A DNA stretch of 42,655 nucleotides from a virus (IMGVR_UViG_3300025070_002720:1-42655); one strand, 5' to 3'; positions 1 to 7,718 are shown, numbered from the stretch's first letter. Made by a program: numbers and translations. The notes: generated from the letters alone by a model not told the origin.

Positions 1-2091
1 AAGACAGTTATTAAGTCCGTTTCTATAATCTCTATACGCTTTTAAAACTATATCTTTACCGTAAGTCCTTTCTAGTTCCTTTCTGAATCTCCAATCCATC
101 ATCTTATCTTGAAACTTAATATAGGTTTTTTGAACTTTAGGTAGATGTCTAACTCGTCCTACATAGTTTTTAATATAACCATGAGCTTTGACTTGAAGTC
201 TAGAATTCTCTCTCCATTCTTTTAGCTGAGGGAATCCATCTAGGTAACCTTGAACTAAACGTTCAGCAGTTTTCTGATCTACTCCTAAAGTCATTTTTAA
301 CGCATAAGCTTCCATACCATATGCAATACCTAATGAATAAGCTTTTGCTTTATTACGAGCTGGAGCATCTAGTTTCTTTAGGTAGTTAGGAGCACTTTTA
401 TCAGCTGAGACTCCGTTAGGAAATCTAGTAGTATCTTCGTTTAGCTTTTCAGTTTTAATAGCAACAGTAGAATAAAAATCCCAGTTCTTATTAAAGATCT
501 CTTGTAAAGCTTTATCTCCTGTTACTGAGGCAAAGCAGTGAGGTTCCAAAGATTCGTAATCGGCATCAATAACCTTTCTACCATTTCCGGCAATAAGAAA
601 CTTTCTTACTACGTTTACATACTTCATAATGATAGGAGCTTCTTCTCCTTCTTCTAGAGGTTTAGGTAGTTGTTGAGCATCAGATCCATAACGACCAGAT
701 ACAGTACCGTTTTGCTTAAAGTAAAAATAGTATCTACCATCTTCCTGACGATCTCTAAATCTATCTACATAGGTAGACTTTATTTTAAGTAATCTATTAT
801 ATACTCTTAAGTTTTCTGCCCAAGGGTAGTCTTTAGATAAATCCTTAATCATATCCATATCGAACTTAGCTCTACCAGATTTAGTATTCGATCCTGCTAC
901 TTTAGGAGTAATACCCATATACTTAAATACGATCTCACCTAACTGCTTTTTAGATTGAATATTAATATAATCACCATCATTCGATTCCTTCCACATAGTC
1001 ATAGAAATTCTAGCTACTTCAATTTCATCTAGTAGTTCTATATTACCTGTTAATAGGTAATTTTTAGCTGGAGATTCTTCTAAAGCTTCTATATTTTTTT
1101 GAGTTACAGAATACTTACCTGTCTTCTCAGATTTAGGTAAATTTAATGAATACCTTTCAGCTAACCTTTGAGCCCAGTTACCTTTATGAGAAGGTGGATA
1201 CTCTTTAAAAGCTGTATCCATAATCCACTCTTTAACTTCAGGTATCTCTAATAGAGACTTCATTACTATTTCCTTATTATTTTTTTGATCTTCTATAATC
1301 TCACCATGAACTTTTTCAATTAGTTCTATATCTAAATCTACTCCACAAGCTTCCATAGGTACAGTTACTTCACGGTAGATAGGCATTACTTCATCTTCAA
1401 AGAAAAACTTCTCTAGTCCTTCTTCTTTAAGTTTTCCAAGGTATAGATTACATATACGTAAAGTAAGATCGGTATCAGCAGAAGCATATTTACTAAGAAT
1501 ATCCAAGTCAGCTTTAAATATTTCATATAACGCTTTAGTAGTTGATCCTCCATTATTTTTTATTGATTCTTTAAGTTCTATTTGTTCTTTATTAGCTGCT
1601 TCTTCTACGTCTAAACCAAGCTCTTTTTGATTCATTATAGCAATAGACTTTAACCCGAAAGGATTACCATAGCCAAAGGCTCCTTCTTCGTATACAGTAT
1701 GAACTAATAGTCCAGTATCTACGTATACACTAGGTAGTAAATCAACTCCAAAATAGTTCTTTATAAACTGAACATCAAAAGAGGCATTATGAAATACTAA
1801 TTTTTTACCTATAAGTAATTTTAGTAAATTTCTAGATATAACCTCAGTAGATTTGCCGTTTATTTCTTGTAGTACTAACTCATCTTTCTCATAATCAAAA
1901 ACTAAGGTAGGTAAGTAAAAACCTACTCCTTCGTCTCCAGAAACAGACCAACCAATAATTTTATTCTTACGAGGGTTAAGTCCGGTAGTCTCCGTATCGA
2001 CTGCTATTACATCTGAGTCTAAGATATGTTGATGAAGTAATTTTAAGGTCTCTTCATCTTGAACCGTATAGTACTTTTTTTCTAATTGCAT
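1..2091 (-). CDS. DNA polymerase I-like (family A) with 3'-5' exonuclease, 3' end cut by window
   Basis: The main replicative polymerase candidate. The reading frame opens at an ATG at 2091 and runs off the window after 697 codons. The N-terminal proofreading domain shows Exo I DTETTGL (Asp32, Glu34), a HNASFD segment (Exo II, near residue 100) and SADTDLT (Exo III, near 205). The polymerase palm follows: a G-R-containing SGRYGSDAQQLP segment, motif A DYESLEP (catalytic Asp511, steric-gate Glu516) and motif B RNKAKAYSLGIAYG (Arg579, Lys583, Tyr591). Motif C (HDE) lies beyond the window edge. Position 587, equivalent to E. coli Phe762, is Leu. It is the last gene of the visible run and has its own leader with a TTCTTATATTA element. 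T4-like phages usually carry a family B enzyme, so this is a hybrid replication set. The family assignment is firm; activity is inferred from the intact motifs. Confidence 0.95.
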   Translation of the reverse strand, partial: MQLEKKYYTVQDEETLKLLHQHILDSDVIAVDTETTGLNPRKNKIIGWSVSGDEGVGFYLPTLVFDYEKDELVLQEINGKSTEVISRNLLKLLIGKKLVFHNASFDVQFIKNYFGVDLLPSVYVDTGLLVHTVYEEGAFGYGNPFGLKSIAIMNQKELGLDVEEAANKEQIELKESIKNNGGSTTKALYEIFKADLDILSKYASADTDLTLRICNLYLGKLKEEGLEKFFFEDEVMPIYREVTVPMEACGVDLDIELIEKVHGEIIEDQKNNKEIVMKSLLEIPEVKEWIMDTAFKEYPPSHKGNWAQRLAERYSLNLPKSEKTGKYSVTQKNIEALEESPAKNYLLTGNIELLDEIEVARISMTMWKESNDGDYINIQSKKQLGEIVFKYMGITPKVAGSNTKSGRAKFDMDMIKDLSKDYPWAENLRVYNRLLKIKSTYVDRFRDRQEDGRYYFYFKQNGTVSGRYGSDAQQLPKPLEEGEEAPIIMKYVNVVRKFLIAGNGRKVIDADYESLEPHCFASVTGDKALQEIFNKNWDFYSTVAIKTEKLNEDTTRFPNGVSADKSAPNYLKKLDAPARNKAKAYSLGIAYGMEAYALKMTLGVDQKTAERLVQGYLDGFPQLKEWRENSRLQVKAHGYIKNYVGRVRHLPKVQKTYIKFQDKMMDWRFRKELERTYGKDIVLKAYRDYRNGLNNCL

Positions 2092-2106
2092 ATATAACCG
2101 TTTTAT

Positions 2107-2652
2107 TTATTTAATAATATAAGAAAAATTATTCAGACTAAAAAATTCTTGAACAGCTTTCTTTCCATCTTTAATATTTAATTTCTCTTGGTAGTGTTTT
2201 TCTATAGTGTCTAATCTAGGAGTATACTGAACTTCTATATCGTCGTCCATCTTTGTAACTTTATCATCAAACCCTCTATAATAAATCTCAAATTCTCCTC
2301 CGTATTCCTTTAGGAATGCATACATTGCTGGGGAGAGCCATCCTGTGTTTGCTCCAGATCCTGCTAAATAATTACTACCTATACGTTGAAAGCATTTTTG
2401 AGATTGACCAACTTTAAATTTTTGTTTTGTTCCGGAAGGGGATTTCCATACTAAGATGTATATCAATCTCATAACAGGAAAATCTTCTGGTTTGTAGGTT
2501 AGACGGTCAATTAGATCTCTCCTGTTTTTAAGTTTTAAAAAGTACTTATATCTTATATCCTCTGTGATATGTTGATTTAGAGCTCTGTTGCTTTTTTCCA
2601 GATTTCTAGGGAGTACAAATGAATCTAAATACTTGAAATTCTTTGGTATCAT
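2107..2652 (-). CDS. GIY-YIG-like (T5orf172-like) nuclease-domain protein
   Basis: A 181-residue protein. Residues 63-90 resemble the core of GIY-YIG nucleases: a LIYIL strand with Tyr65, then KVGQS (80-84) in place of YIGxS, and Arg90 six residues later. A C-terminal IEKHYQEKL segment could supply the catalytic Glu151. The N-terminal 60 residues are basic and unassigned. Such proteins in phages are either free-standing homing endonucleases or nicking nucleases. Here it sits directly upstream of the polymerase in transcription order, and its ATG overlaps the previous gene's stop (ATGA at 2649-2652), so it is translationally coupled. The canonical first GIY is degenerate (LIY), so the call is a family-level suggestion. 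Confidence 0.55.
   Translation of the reverse strand: MIPKNFKYLDSFVLPRNLEKSNRALNQHITEDIRYKYFLKLKNRRDLIDRLTYKPEDFPVMRLIYILVWKSPSGTKQKFKVGQSQKCFQRIGSNYLAGSGANTGWLSPAMYAFLKEYGGEFEIYYRGFDDKVTKMDDDIEVQYTPRLDTIEKHYQEKLNIKDGKKAVQEFFSLNNFSYIIK
2115..2125 (-). promoter_or_regulatory. Putative promoter element ahead of the main DNA polymerase
   Basis: Exact minus-strand TTCTTATATTA, 23 bases upstream of the ATG at 2091, with a T-run before it and an ACGGTTATAT leader after it. It overlaps the last codons of the GIY-YIG-like gene. Confidence 0.45.
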
Positions 2653-2789
2653 CTCGATGTTAGTTTTTTTAATCTTTCGTTAAACCGTTTCATTTCTTCT
2701 TTGAATGCCTTTTTGCCTGAAGATGATAATTTAGTATCTGTCCTTTGGGCATATTGGTTCTTTGCTTTTGAATATCCTGGGTGTTTCAT
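2649..2789 (-). CDS. Small basic hypothetical protein
   Basis: A 46-residue, Lys/Arg-rich protein beginning MKHPGYSKAK. I chose the ATG at 2789 because it follows the upstream stop (2800) by 11 bases and is preceded by an A-rich stretch. An in-frame ATG at 2834 would add 15 residues but would overlap the upstream gene by 35 bases. The C-terminal half (KKAFKEEMKRFNERLKKL) should form an amphipathic, possibly nucleic-acid-binding helix. I do not recognise a family. Its stop overlaps the start of the GIY-YIG-like gene. Confidence 0.6.
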   Translation of the reverse strand: MKHPGYSKAKNQYAQRTDTKLSSSGKKAFKEEMKRFNERLKKLTSR

Positions 2790-2799
2790 TTTACTTTTT

Positions 2800-3042
2800 T
2801 TAAATTCCACATTCCATTCTATACTGAGAAGCATGATGTTCAGCTTCTGAATAGACTCTTAGGTTTAAATAATCACCAAATTTACTGTAATCTCCAATGT
2901 ACGAAGTATCTTCTCTAATACTTTTATCATATGCAAAACAAAAGTCATACTCCTCTTGTGTGAGGTATTCTTTTGTATTCATAATCTCTTCAAACTTGAA
3001 ATACTCTTGCTCTGCAATGTATAAACTTTCTGGACTCATCAT
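2800..3042 (-). CDS. Hypothetical protein, acidic
   Basis: An 80-residue acidic protein rich in Glu, Asp and Tyr, with no family I recognise. The start at 3042 (MMSPESLY) is preferred over an upstream in-frame ATG at 3099. The 3042 start sits right behind an AAAGGTT leader that recurs in front of other genes here, and the added 19 residues would read through a promoter-like AT-rich element. It is first in a three-gene run (3042 to 2107) ahead of the polymerase. Confidence 0.6.
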   Translation of the reverse strand: MMSPESLYIAEQEYFKFEEIMNTKEYLTQEEYDFCFAYDKSIREDTSYIGDYSKFGDYLNLRVYSEAEHHASQYRMECGI

Positions 3043-3069
3043 AACCTTTATTGTTTTATTAATATACCT

Positions 3070-3080
3070 TAATATACGAA
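3070..3080 (-). promoter_or_regulatory. Putative phage promoter element (TTCGTATATTA)
   Basis: On the minus strand a T-rich stretch leads into TTCGTATATTA, 28 bases before the ATG at 3042. It matches the recurring element TTC(T/G)TATATTA found ahead of several other genes in the window, including 2091, 5611, 20495, 22347 and 34526. A promoter role is inferred from recurrence and position only. Confidence 0.45.
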
Positions 3081-3107
3081 AAATAACAATAGGAAACAAC
3101 TTTTGCC

Positions 3108-3368
3108 CTAATATTCTCCGTAAAGATCGAACTTTTCTGGTTCTGGTTCTTCTATAGTAACCTCTTCAGTCTTTATAGCGAATAATTTACCATTCAAAGG
3201 TTCTAATCTATAGTGACCTTTAAATTTAGTTTTACGCATATATTGAGTGAGGGTAGGTACTAAGCCATCAATAAGGTTTTCCTTATCAATGACTAGTTCC
3301 CATTTGTCTCCAGGTGGTACTCTTTTTGCTATAAGTTCGTTATGCTCTACTATTTCTTTTTGCATCAA
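3108..3368 (-). CDS. Hypothetical protein
   Basis: An 86-residue protein (first residues MMQKEIVEHNELIAKR) with a Pro/Glu-rich tail (EEPEPEKFDLYGEY). No family is recognised. It starts 29 bases inside the preceding gene (3340-3606), a typical compact-phage overlap that suggests coupled expression. A second Met directly follows the first and could be the true start. It is probably a small regulatory or accessory early protein, but no function can be read from the sequence. Confidence 0.6.
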   Translation of the reverse strand: MMQKEIVEHNELIAKRVPPGDKWELVIDKENLIDGLVPTLTQYMRKTKFKGHYRLEPLNGKLFAIKTEEVTIEEPEPEKFDLYGEY

Positions 3369-3606
3369 AATACTCTTTTAAGAATTCTTTTCTATATAAC
3401 ATTACCTTACCTGTGTAAGCTTTATTACTTATCTCTCTTACTCCAACTGGTTCTTTAAGTATTAATGCTGTTTTGTATACATCTTTACCTAATTCTGGAC
3501 CTGCTTTTTGTCCTAAGTAATCATAAAGTGAAAATGTTGCATCTAATACCGATTTTCCATCAAATTTTAAACTAGCGAGTTCTTCTTGTAATTTTATATT
3601 TTCCAT
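3340..3606 (-). CDS. Hypothetical protein
   Basis: An 88-residue soluble protein beginning MENIKLQEEL. A short N-terminal helix precedes a mixed alpha/beta pattern. I recognise no motif. It begins one base after the queF stop, so it is most likely co-transcribed with the 7-deazaguanine module. No link to that pathway can be shown. Confidence 0.6.
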   Translation of the reverse strand: MENIKLQEELASLKFDGKSVLDATFSLYDYLGQKAGPELGKDVYKTALILKEPVGVREISNKAYTGKVMLYRKEFLKEYFDAKRNSRA

Positions 3607-3607
3607 A

Positions 3608-4519
3608 CTATTGTCTCAAAGTTTTTTCAATTCTATAATCTGTATGTGTAAAGAAATCTGGTATAAATCTTGAATGCGTAGCTCTAATAGGGTTAATATC
3701 TAAACCGCCTCGTCTAGTATATAAACATGCTACCATTAAGTCGTCTGGTTGATAAGCATCCGTTAAATGTTTAAACACCATCTCGCATATCTCTTCATGA
3801 AAATGGCTAACAGTTCTATGAGATACTATATACTTAGCTATTGACTCAGGAGAAGGAATATTTTTACCATTCATTCTAATAAAAACATCTCCCCAATCTG
3901 GCTGATTAGTAACTCTACAGTTAGATCTTAGTAAGTTTGATTTTAACTTAATTTCTTTAGATTCTTTAACTACAGTTTCAGTTTCCAATTGAGAAGCATC
4001 AGATGAGAAAGCAGTAAAATCTATTAAGTCTAAATCTGCTATATCTCCTAGATCTTGATACCCTTCAAATGATAATGCTTTACCGTCATCTATATCACTA
4101 TAGAAACTTACAGTCGTACTTGTTTCTAATAATTTATCTAAGTCTTCTTTAACTTTAGCTTCTATCACAGCCATACAATCTGCTGCACAGTCTCCTAATC
4201 TAGTCATATTGAAAGAATTTAAATATAACTTAATAGATTTAGATTCTACGTGAAATTCTGAATTGGAAGGACAGACTATTTTTAACATACCGGCTACAGG
4301 TTGACCTTTAGTTGTAATAGCTGATACTTCATAACAATTCCAAGTATCTACTCCTACAAAGCTTTTATCAGTTAATCCGTATCCTTCTCTGTTTAAATAC
4401 CTTGGTACCTTAACTAGTAATTCAGGAGCGTAAGTATCTTTATACCCGTCTCCTCCTACTTTACCTAAATGTTTAGACGCTATGTCTACTACTGCTTGAT
4501 AATTTTTTACTTCTGCCAT
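3608..4519 (-). CDS. queF: QueF, NADPH-dependent preQ0 reductase (bimodular type)
   Basis: Reduces the nitrile of 7-cyano-7-deazaguanine (preQ0) to the aminomethyl group of preQ1. At 303 residues it has the E. coli-type two-module length. The N-terminal module carries the signature ESKSIKLYLNSF (92-103). The C-terminal module carries SNCRVTNQPDWG with the thioimide-forming Cys201 and proton-donor Asp208, then FHE (240-242) and the TRRGGLDINP block near 268-277. All residues expected for catalysis are present, so the phage should make preQ1 and not stop at preQ0. It ends the visible run of 7-deazaguanine genes that begins with queC. QueF-like amidotransferases that make archaeosine are shorter and unimodular, so reduction is the better call. 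Confidence 0.95.
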   Translation of the reverse strand: MAEVKNYQAVVDIASKHLGKVGGDGYKDTYAPELLVKVPRYLNREGYGLTDKSFVGVDTWNCYEVSAITTKGQPVAGMLKIVCPSNSEFHVESKSIKLYLNSFNMTRLGDCAADCMAVIEAKVKEDLDKLLETSTTVSFYSDIDDGKALSFEGYQDLGDIADLDLIDFTAFSSDASQLETETVVKESKEIKLKSNLLRSNCRVTNQPDWGDVFIRMNGKNIPSPESIAKYIVSHRTVSHFHEEICEMVFKHLTDAYQPDDLMVACLYTRRGGLDINPIRATHSRFIPDFFTHTDYRIEKTLRQ

Positions 4520-4525
4520 TTGTTT

Positions 4526-5089
4526 TTATTTATTAATATAATCAATCCACTTTGTTCCTTTTGTATCCGAGTTCGGAAATACAAACGATTTAGTTACATC
4601 ACCTATAGTAATGATTTTTCGAAATCCTGAAGGGATAGTAGCACCAGTTGGTAATACTTCTAACTTCCCTTCAAATAGGACTTCTACTCTCACTTTAACT
4701 TCTTTTCCAAAAAAGTTTGCTGCGTCTCTTTCAAAAGACTCTAATTTACTCCATTGACCTCTATTCAATCCTTCATGCTGTAAAGCAGAGTTGATATAAG
4801 AAAAGGTTTTGAGTAATGTTTCTTTATCACAACTAAAGGCTGCTGCTGGAGCTAGATGACCTTTGTCGTATATATTATTTCTATAATCCTCATTATCTGA
4901 GGTTTTAATATCTTTGGGTACCCAGAAATCCATACCTTGTCGTGATGCTTTGCCGTTAGGACATTTTACAGTATATTCAACCCAAAGAGGTTGTTGGTAT
5001 TCTTCACTGTATTCTACAGTATAAAGACCATTATCTACTATTTGAGCGACAGATGATACTGAAAATAAAAGTGCTATTATATATTTCAT
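4526..5089 (-). CDS. Secreted DNA/RNA non-specific endonuclease (NUC1/Serratia type)
   Basis: A 187-residue beta-beta-alpha-metal nuclease. Residues 1-15 (MKYIIALLFSVSSVA) form a hydrophobic Sec-type signal peptide. The catalytic motif reads DKGHLAPAA (75-83, the family's DRGH with Lys; general base His78). The metal-ligand helix follows as NSALQHEGLNRGQW (100-113, with Asn109 as likely ligand). The predicted product is exported and would act in the periplasm or outside the cell. It lies 7 bases after queF and 3 bases before the P-loop kinase gene. An exported nuclease cannot easily degrade the cytoplasmic host chromosome, so its role in infection is open. Possibilities are attacking extracellular DNA, competing phage DNA or the lysate. 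Confidence 0.85.
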   Translation of the reverse strand: MKYIIALLFSVSSVAQIVDNGLYTVEYSEEYQQPLWVEYTVKCPNGKASRQGMDFWVPKDIKTSDNEDYRNNIYDKGHLAPAAAFSCDKETLLKTFSYINSALQHEGLNRGQWSKLESFERDAANFFGKEVKVRVEVLFEGKLEVLPTGATIPSGFRKIITIGDVTKSFVFPNSDTKGTKWIDYINK

Positions 5090-5092
5090 ATT

Positions 5093-5611
5093 TTAATTTA
5101 TAAATTTCATTATTTGTTCTACTCTTTGCATAGGAGAGCCAGTTATAGTTAAGTAAGGTTGACGTACTCCATCTAGTACTGCTTTAAACTCATCGTCTAT
5201 TTCTTTTCTCCACTCTTCACTTATACTTCTTACTCCATCATCCACAGATTCAAATTCAATAGGAAAATAAATATAATGAGTATATTCATTTTTTACTCTA
5301 TTCCAAGTATCTTCTATATAATTGTAAGTATGCGAAGTTACTCCTTTCATAAATTTAGTATAGACTACAACATCCATATAACATCTATCTAAAACTAAGT
5401 TATAGGGTTGAAGTAAAGCTTCTAAATGGAAACTACTAATAGCTAGCTGAGTAGCACAAGTACCTTCTTCATTGATAGGAAATCCGTAACTACCTACAGT
5501 TCTAGTAGATTCGTTTACGAATTCATATTTAGGTAATTTATTTTTAAGTAGTTCATAAACAGTAGTCTTACCTGTACTACTTGCTCCTACTAATGCGATA
5601 CGTTTAATCAT
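5093..5611 (-). CDS. P-loop NTPase, NadR-like / AAA_28 kinase domain
   Basis: A 172-residue small-molecule kinase-like P-loop protein. The Walker A loop GASSTGKT covers residues 9-16. An ESTR element follows near residue 34 and VLDRCYMDVV follows the second core strand, as in nucleotide and NadR-type ribosylnicotinamide kinases. Substrate could be a nucleoside, a nucleotide or nicotinamide riboside; the sequence does not decide. The gene has a clear leader (TTCTTATATTA and AAAAGGTTATTAA before the ATG). It follows the DNA-modification pair dpdA/dpdN and precedes the nuclease. A role in nucleotide metabolism is inferred from context. Confidence 0.75.
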   Translation of the reverse strand: MIKRIALVGASSTGKTTVYELLKNKLPKYEFVNESTRTVGSYGFPINEEGTCATQLAISSFHLEALLQPYNLVLDRCYMDVVVYTKFMKGVTSHTYNYIEDTWNRVKNEYTHYIYFPIEFESVDDGVRSISEEWRKEIDDEFKAVLDGVRQPYLTITGSPMQRVEQIMKFIN

Positions 5612-5627
5612 TTAATAACCTTTTATT

Positions 5628-5638
5628 TAATATAAGAA
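5628..5638 (-). promoter_or_regulatory. Putative phage promoter element (TTCTTATATTA)
   Basis: Minus-strand TTCTTATATTA preceded by a run of T, 17 bases upstream of the ATG at 5611. It is followed by AATAAAAGGTTATTAA, the recurrent leader. The exact 11-mer also occurs at 2115, 20527, 22365 and 34562. Regulatory function is inferred from this recurrence. Confidence 0.5.
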
Positions 5639-5646
5639 AAAAAATG

Positions 5647-6189
5647 TTATAAACCAAATACTTTCTTTAGAAATATAGTCCACATATATAATGATCTATC
5701 TTTAAATACCCCCCACATTTCTTCTTCTGTAATGTTAAAAGCATTGAATCTTTCTTCTGCTAGTATCTTACCTTCATCTACCCCTGCATCAACTTTATGA
5801 AGAACACATCCCATAACTGGGTATTTTCCTTCAAATGCTCTAATCTGTGGATCTTTTCCTTTAAGTTCTGGGTATTCAGTTATAAGACCTGGATGTCCGT
5901 TAAAGATAGAGAACTTTTCGCATACTTCTTTCGGCATAATACGTAACCAACCATGTAAGGTAATTATTGCTTCCGGAAAATATACTAGTATTTCTTCATA
6001 ATCCTCTAAAGTAGGTTTATTGTTTAAAGTGAAAAAACCATTTTTTACTATTCTAGGATCTATCTCTCTAAGTCTTTCAGGTCTCTCGTTAGTATAAATT
6101 CTATCAGGCCATTTACCAAGTGACTTAGCTAAATCAGCTATCTCACTACCAGTCTGACTAAAGAATGCTATCCAAGGTTTAGTTGCCAT
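5647..6189 (-). CDS. dpdN: Formyltransferase, probable DpdN (dPreQ1 formyltransferase)
   Basis: A 180-residue protein with the PurN / methionyl-tRNA formyltransferase catalytic fold. The Asn-His-Asp triad is visible as NGHPG (Asn97, His99) and VDAGVDEG (Asp138), with LKGKDP between as in the family's substrate loop. It would transfer a formyl group from 10-formyl-tetrahydrofolate. The gene overlaps dpdA by 11 bases, so the two are coupled. From published work on phage 7-deazaguanines, such dpdA-linked formyltransferases are named DpdN and proposed to convert dPreQ1 in DNA to the formylaminomethyl derivative; QueF upstream in the pathway supplies the amine. A glycinamide-ribonucleotide formyltransferase role is the alternative, but no other purine-synthesis gene is present. 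Confidence 0.8.
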   Translation of the reverse strand: MATKPWIAFFSQTGSEIADLAKSLGKWPDRIYTNERPERLREIDPRIVKNGFFTLNNKPTLEDYEEILVYFPEAIITLHGWLRIMPKEVCEKFSIFNGHPGLITEYPELKGKDPQIRAFEGKYPVMGCVLHKVDAGVDEGKILAEERFNAFNITEEEMWGVFKDRSLYMWTIFLKKVFGL

Positions 6190-6982
6190 TCGTAAACCAT
6201 TTAAATTTCTGTATATTGTTTTTAATCGTTCCTAATTGCTTCATATCAATATCTGAGTTTATTAGTTCGAATAGTTTTTGTCTTTCTTTAGACCAAAGTC
6301 CATCTGAACCATATGTTATACCTTTTATTCCGTGAACAACAGGGTTAGATGTATCTAGTGAATAAATCCAATCATAATCTGAATGCTTGTAGAAGCTAAA
6401 TTCTTGAGGTAGCCCACAACCTAGTAAATGATGAGGTTTATGTTTATTAATTATACCGTCTTTAAGTAAATCTCCCAGTAACTTAACACGTCCTAGCATC
6501 CAACTAACATACTTGTTAGCATGAGGTACAGAAGTGCTGTAATACGAATAATCAAATGATATAGCTATCATATCTACATCTGCTGATTTATTCATATAGT
6601 TATAGCAATCTACTATTTCATCATAAGTCTTACCTTGAACTACTCCTATCTTTCCACTTCCTTCGTATCCAAGACCTTTATTATTCCAATCTTCCATTTG
6701 ATCGCAAGTTTTAGTAGCGTCTTCTAAAGCATCAGGAACAATGTACCATGAAGGTCTAAAGTCTTTTACCCATTTATCAAACTTCGCAGCATCAAAAGCT
6801 TCTTCTAATTCGAAAATAGAGTTATCTAGTATAATCTCTCTACCTTTGTCTCTAGCTCTTTTAAATTGATTGAGGTATGCTTCATCTTCCTCAAATAAAT
6901 GAACTAAAGCATAATCATAATCAGTAAGTTTTTGAACTTCTTCAAATACCTCTTTGGGACTTTCGTGTGCTATTTTTATCAT
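6179..6982 (-). CDS. dpdA: DpdA, DNA guanine transglycosylase for 7-deazaguanines
   Basis: A 267-residue TGT-like TIM-barrel protein of the DpdA type, which swaps guanine in DNA for a preQ-type base after replication. Visible landmarks are LDNSIFEL (52-59), VPDALED (82-88, with Asp84 a candidate active-site acid), GVVQGKTYDEI (113-123), HHLLGCGLP (184-192) and YSLDTSNPVVHG (207-218, with Asp210 a candidate nucleophile). The tRNA-TGT zinc motif (CXCX2C) is absent, as expected for phage DpdA. The stop overlaps the dpdN start, and the ATG overlaps the stop of the small gene upstream. The subfamily (DpdA1, 2 or 3) cannot be assigned by eye. DpdA function is well supported by the complete pathway around it. 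Confidence 0.88.
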   Translation of the reverse strand: MIKIAHESPKEVFEEVQKLTDYDYALVHLFEEDEAYLNQFKRARDKGREIILDNSIFELEEAFDAAKFDKWVKDFRPSWYIVPDALEDATKTCDQMEDWNNKGLGYEGSGKIGVVQGKTYDEIVDCYNYMNKSADVDMIAISFDYSYYSTSVPHANKYVSWMLGRVKLLGDLLKDGIINKHKPHHLLGCGLPQEFSFYKHSDYDWIYSLDTSNPVVHGIKGITYGSDGLWSKERQKLFELINSDIDMKQLGTIKNNIQKFKWFTNGN

Positions 6983-7194
6983 ATATTACTATCTAAATTT
7001 GAATCGTCTAATTGACTTAAGTCTGGTTGTAAGCTAGTTAATTCTTCTGAAAGAGTAGCTATTGCTGCGTCTAATTGTTTTATTTGAGCAGCTTCTATTG
7101 CTTCTTCTACTGCTTGTTTAGCTACAGATAATGGTACTACCTGCAGTTTACTTTCAAAATCAAAGAAAGCGTTTTCGTCTAGATTGATTGCCAT
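6979..7194 (-). CDS. Small acidic helical protein
   Basis: A 71-residue acidic protein. Residues 24-56 (AKQAVEEAIEAAQIKQLDAA and following) are strongly helical, with an Ala/Glu/Leu pattern typical of a short coiled coil, and the tail is Asp/Ser-rich. Its stop overlaps the dpdA start (ATGA) and its start follows the MazG-like gene by one base. It could be a DpdA partner by position, but no function is recognised. Confidence 0.6.
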   Translation of the reverse strand: MAINLDENAFFDFESKLQVVPLSVAKQAVEEAIEAAQIKQLDAAIATLSEELTSLQPDLSQLDDSNLDSNI

Positions 7195-7195
7195 A

Positions 7196-7717
7196 TTAAA
7201 AGAATTTTTTTAAGTTAGGTCTAAAGTAATTAATACTTTTCATTACTTTTTTATCTCTTGTTCGATAAACAATGTACCGTCCCTCCTCGATTTTTTCAAA
7301 ATGACAGGCCTCACCTTGTTCCTCAGCTCTTTTGCTGACACTGCGTATGGCCTCTTCTTCAGTTTTACAAGCTTTAGACATATTGCTCGCTTGTACTTCT
7401 TGATATGCTGGCCATATCTTATCCTTAAGGCCGTGTAACATAACACCGTTCCCAAGGGAAACATAAGCAATGTCGCACAAAGCATCCAAAACTTCCACAA
7501 TGTCTCCGTTTTCGCAAGCCTCTCTATACTCTTCGAGCTCTTCAAGGATGAAATCGTAAACGAACTGCCACTCTTTTTTTTCTGGTATGTTTGGTTCATA
7601 ATTATTTGGTTTACTAAAAGTATCGTTAAATATCTCAACTTCATCTACAAAAGGTACTGAAGGAGAAGATGGTACTTTATAATTCTCTTCTACAAAAAGT
7701 GATAACTGTTTTCCCAT
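7196..7717 (-). CDS. MazG/HisE-like all-alpha NTP pyrophosphohydrolase domain protein
   Basis: A 173-residue protein with the all-alpha NTP-PPase signature. FILEELEEYREA (56-67) supplies the first acidic helix (Glu59, Glu60, Glu63) and VEVLDALCDIAYV (74-86) the second metal-binding helix (Glu75, Asp78, Asp82). The C-terminal half carries a KCx2EEEAI-like stretch common in phage members of this family. Such enzymes hydrolyse (d)NTPs or related nucleotides to monophosphates and pyrophosphate. The middle of the gene (7261-7560) is about 43% GC by hand count, clearly above its neighbours, with a different codon mix. A long alternate frame exists inside it but is not supported. Confidence 0.78.
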   Translation of the reverse strand: MGKQLSLFVEENYKVPSSPSVPFVDEVEIFNDTFSKPNNYEPNIPEKKEWQFVYDFILEELEEYREACENGDIVEVLDALCDIAYVSLGNGVMLHGLKDKIWPAYQEVQASNMSKACKTEEEAIRSVSKRAEEQGEACHFEKIEEGRYIVYRTRDKKVMKSINYFRPNLKKFF

Positions 7718-7718
7718 T

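Noticed and set aside
2800-3099. Start at 3099 for the 3042 gene
   Set aside because: It would translate a promoter-like AT-rich element; the Met at 3042 follows an AAAGGTT leader.
7243-7644. A 133-codon frame overlapping the MazG-like gene on the same strand
   Set aside because: It lies entirely inside a gene with clear metal-binding motifs, and its protein looks like random out-of-frame sequence. The region is GC-richer, which lowers stop frequency and explains its length.
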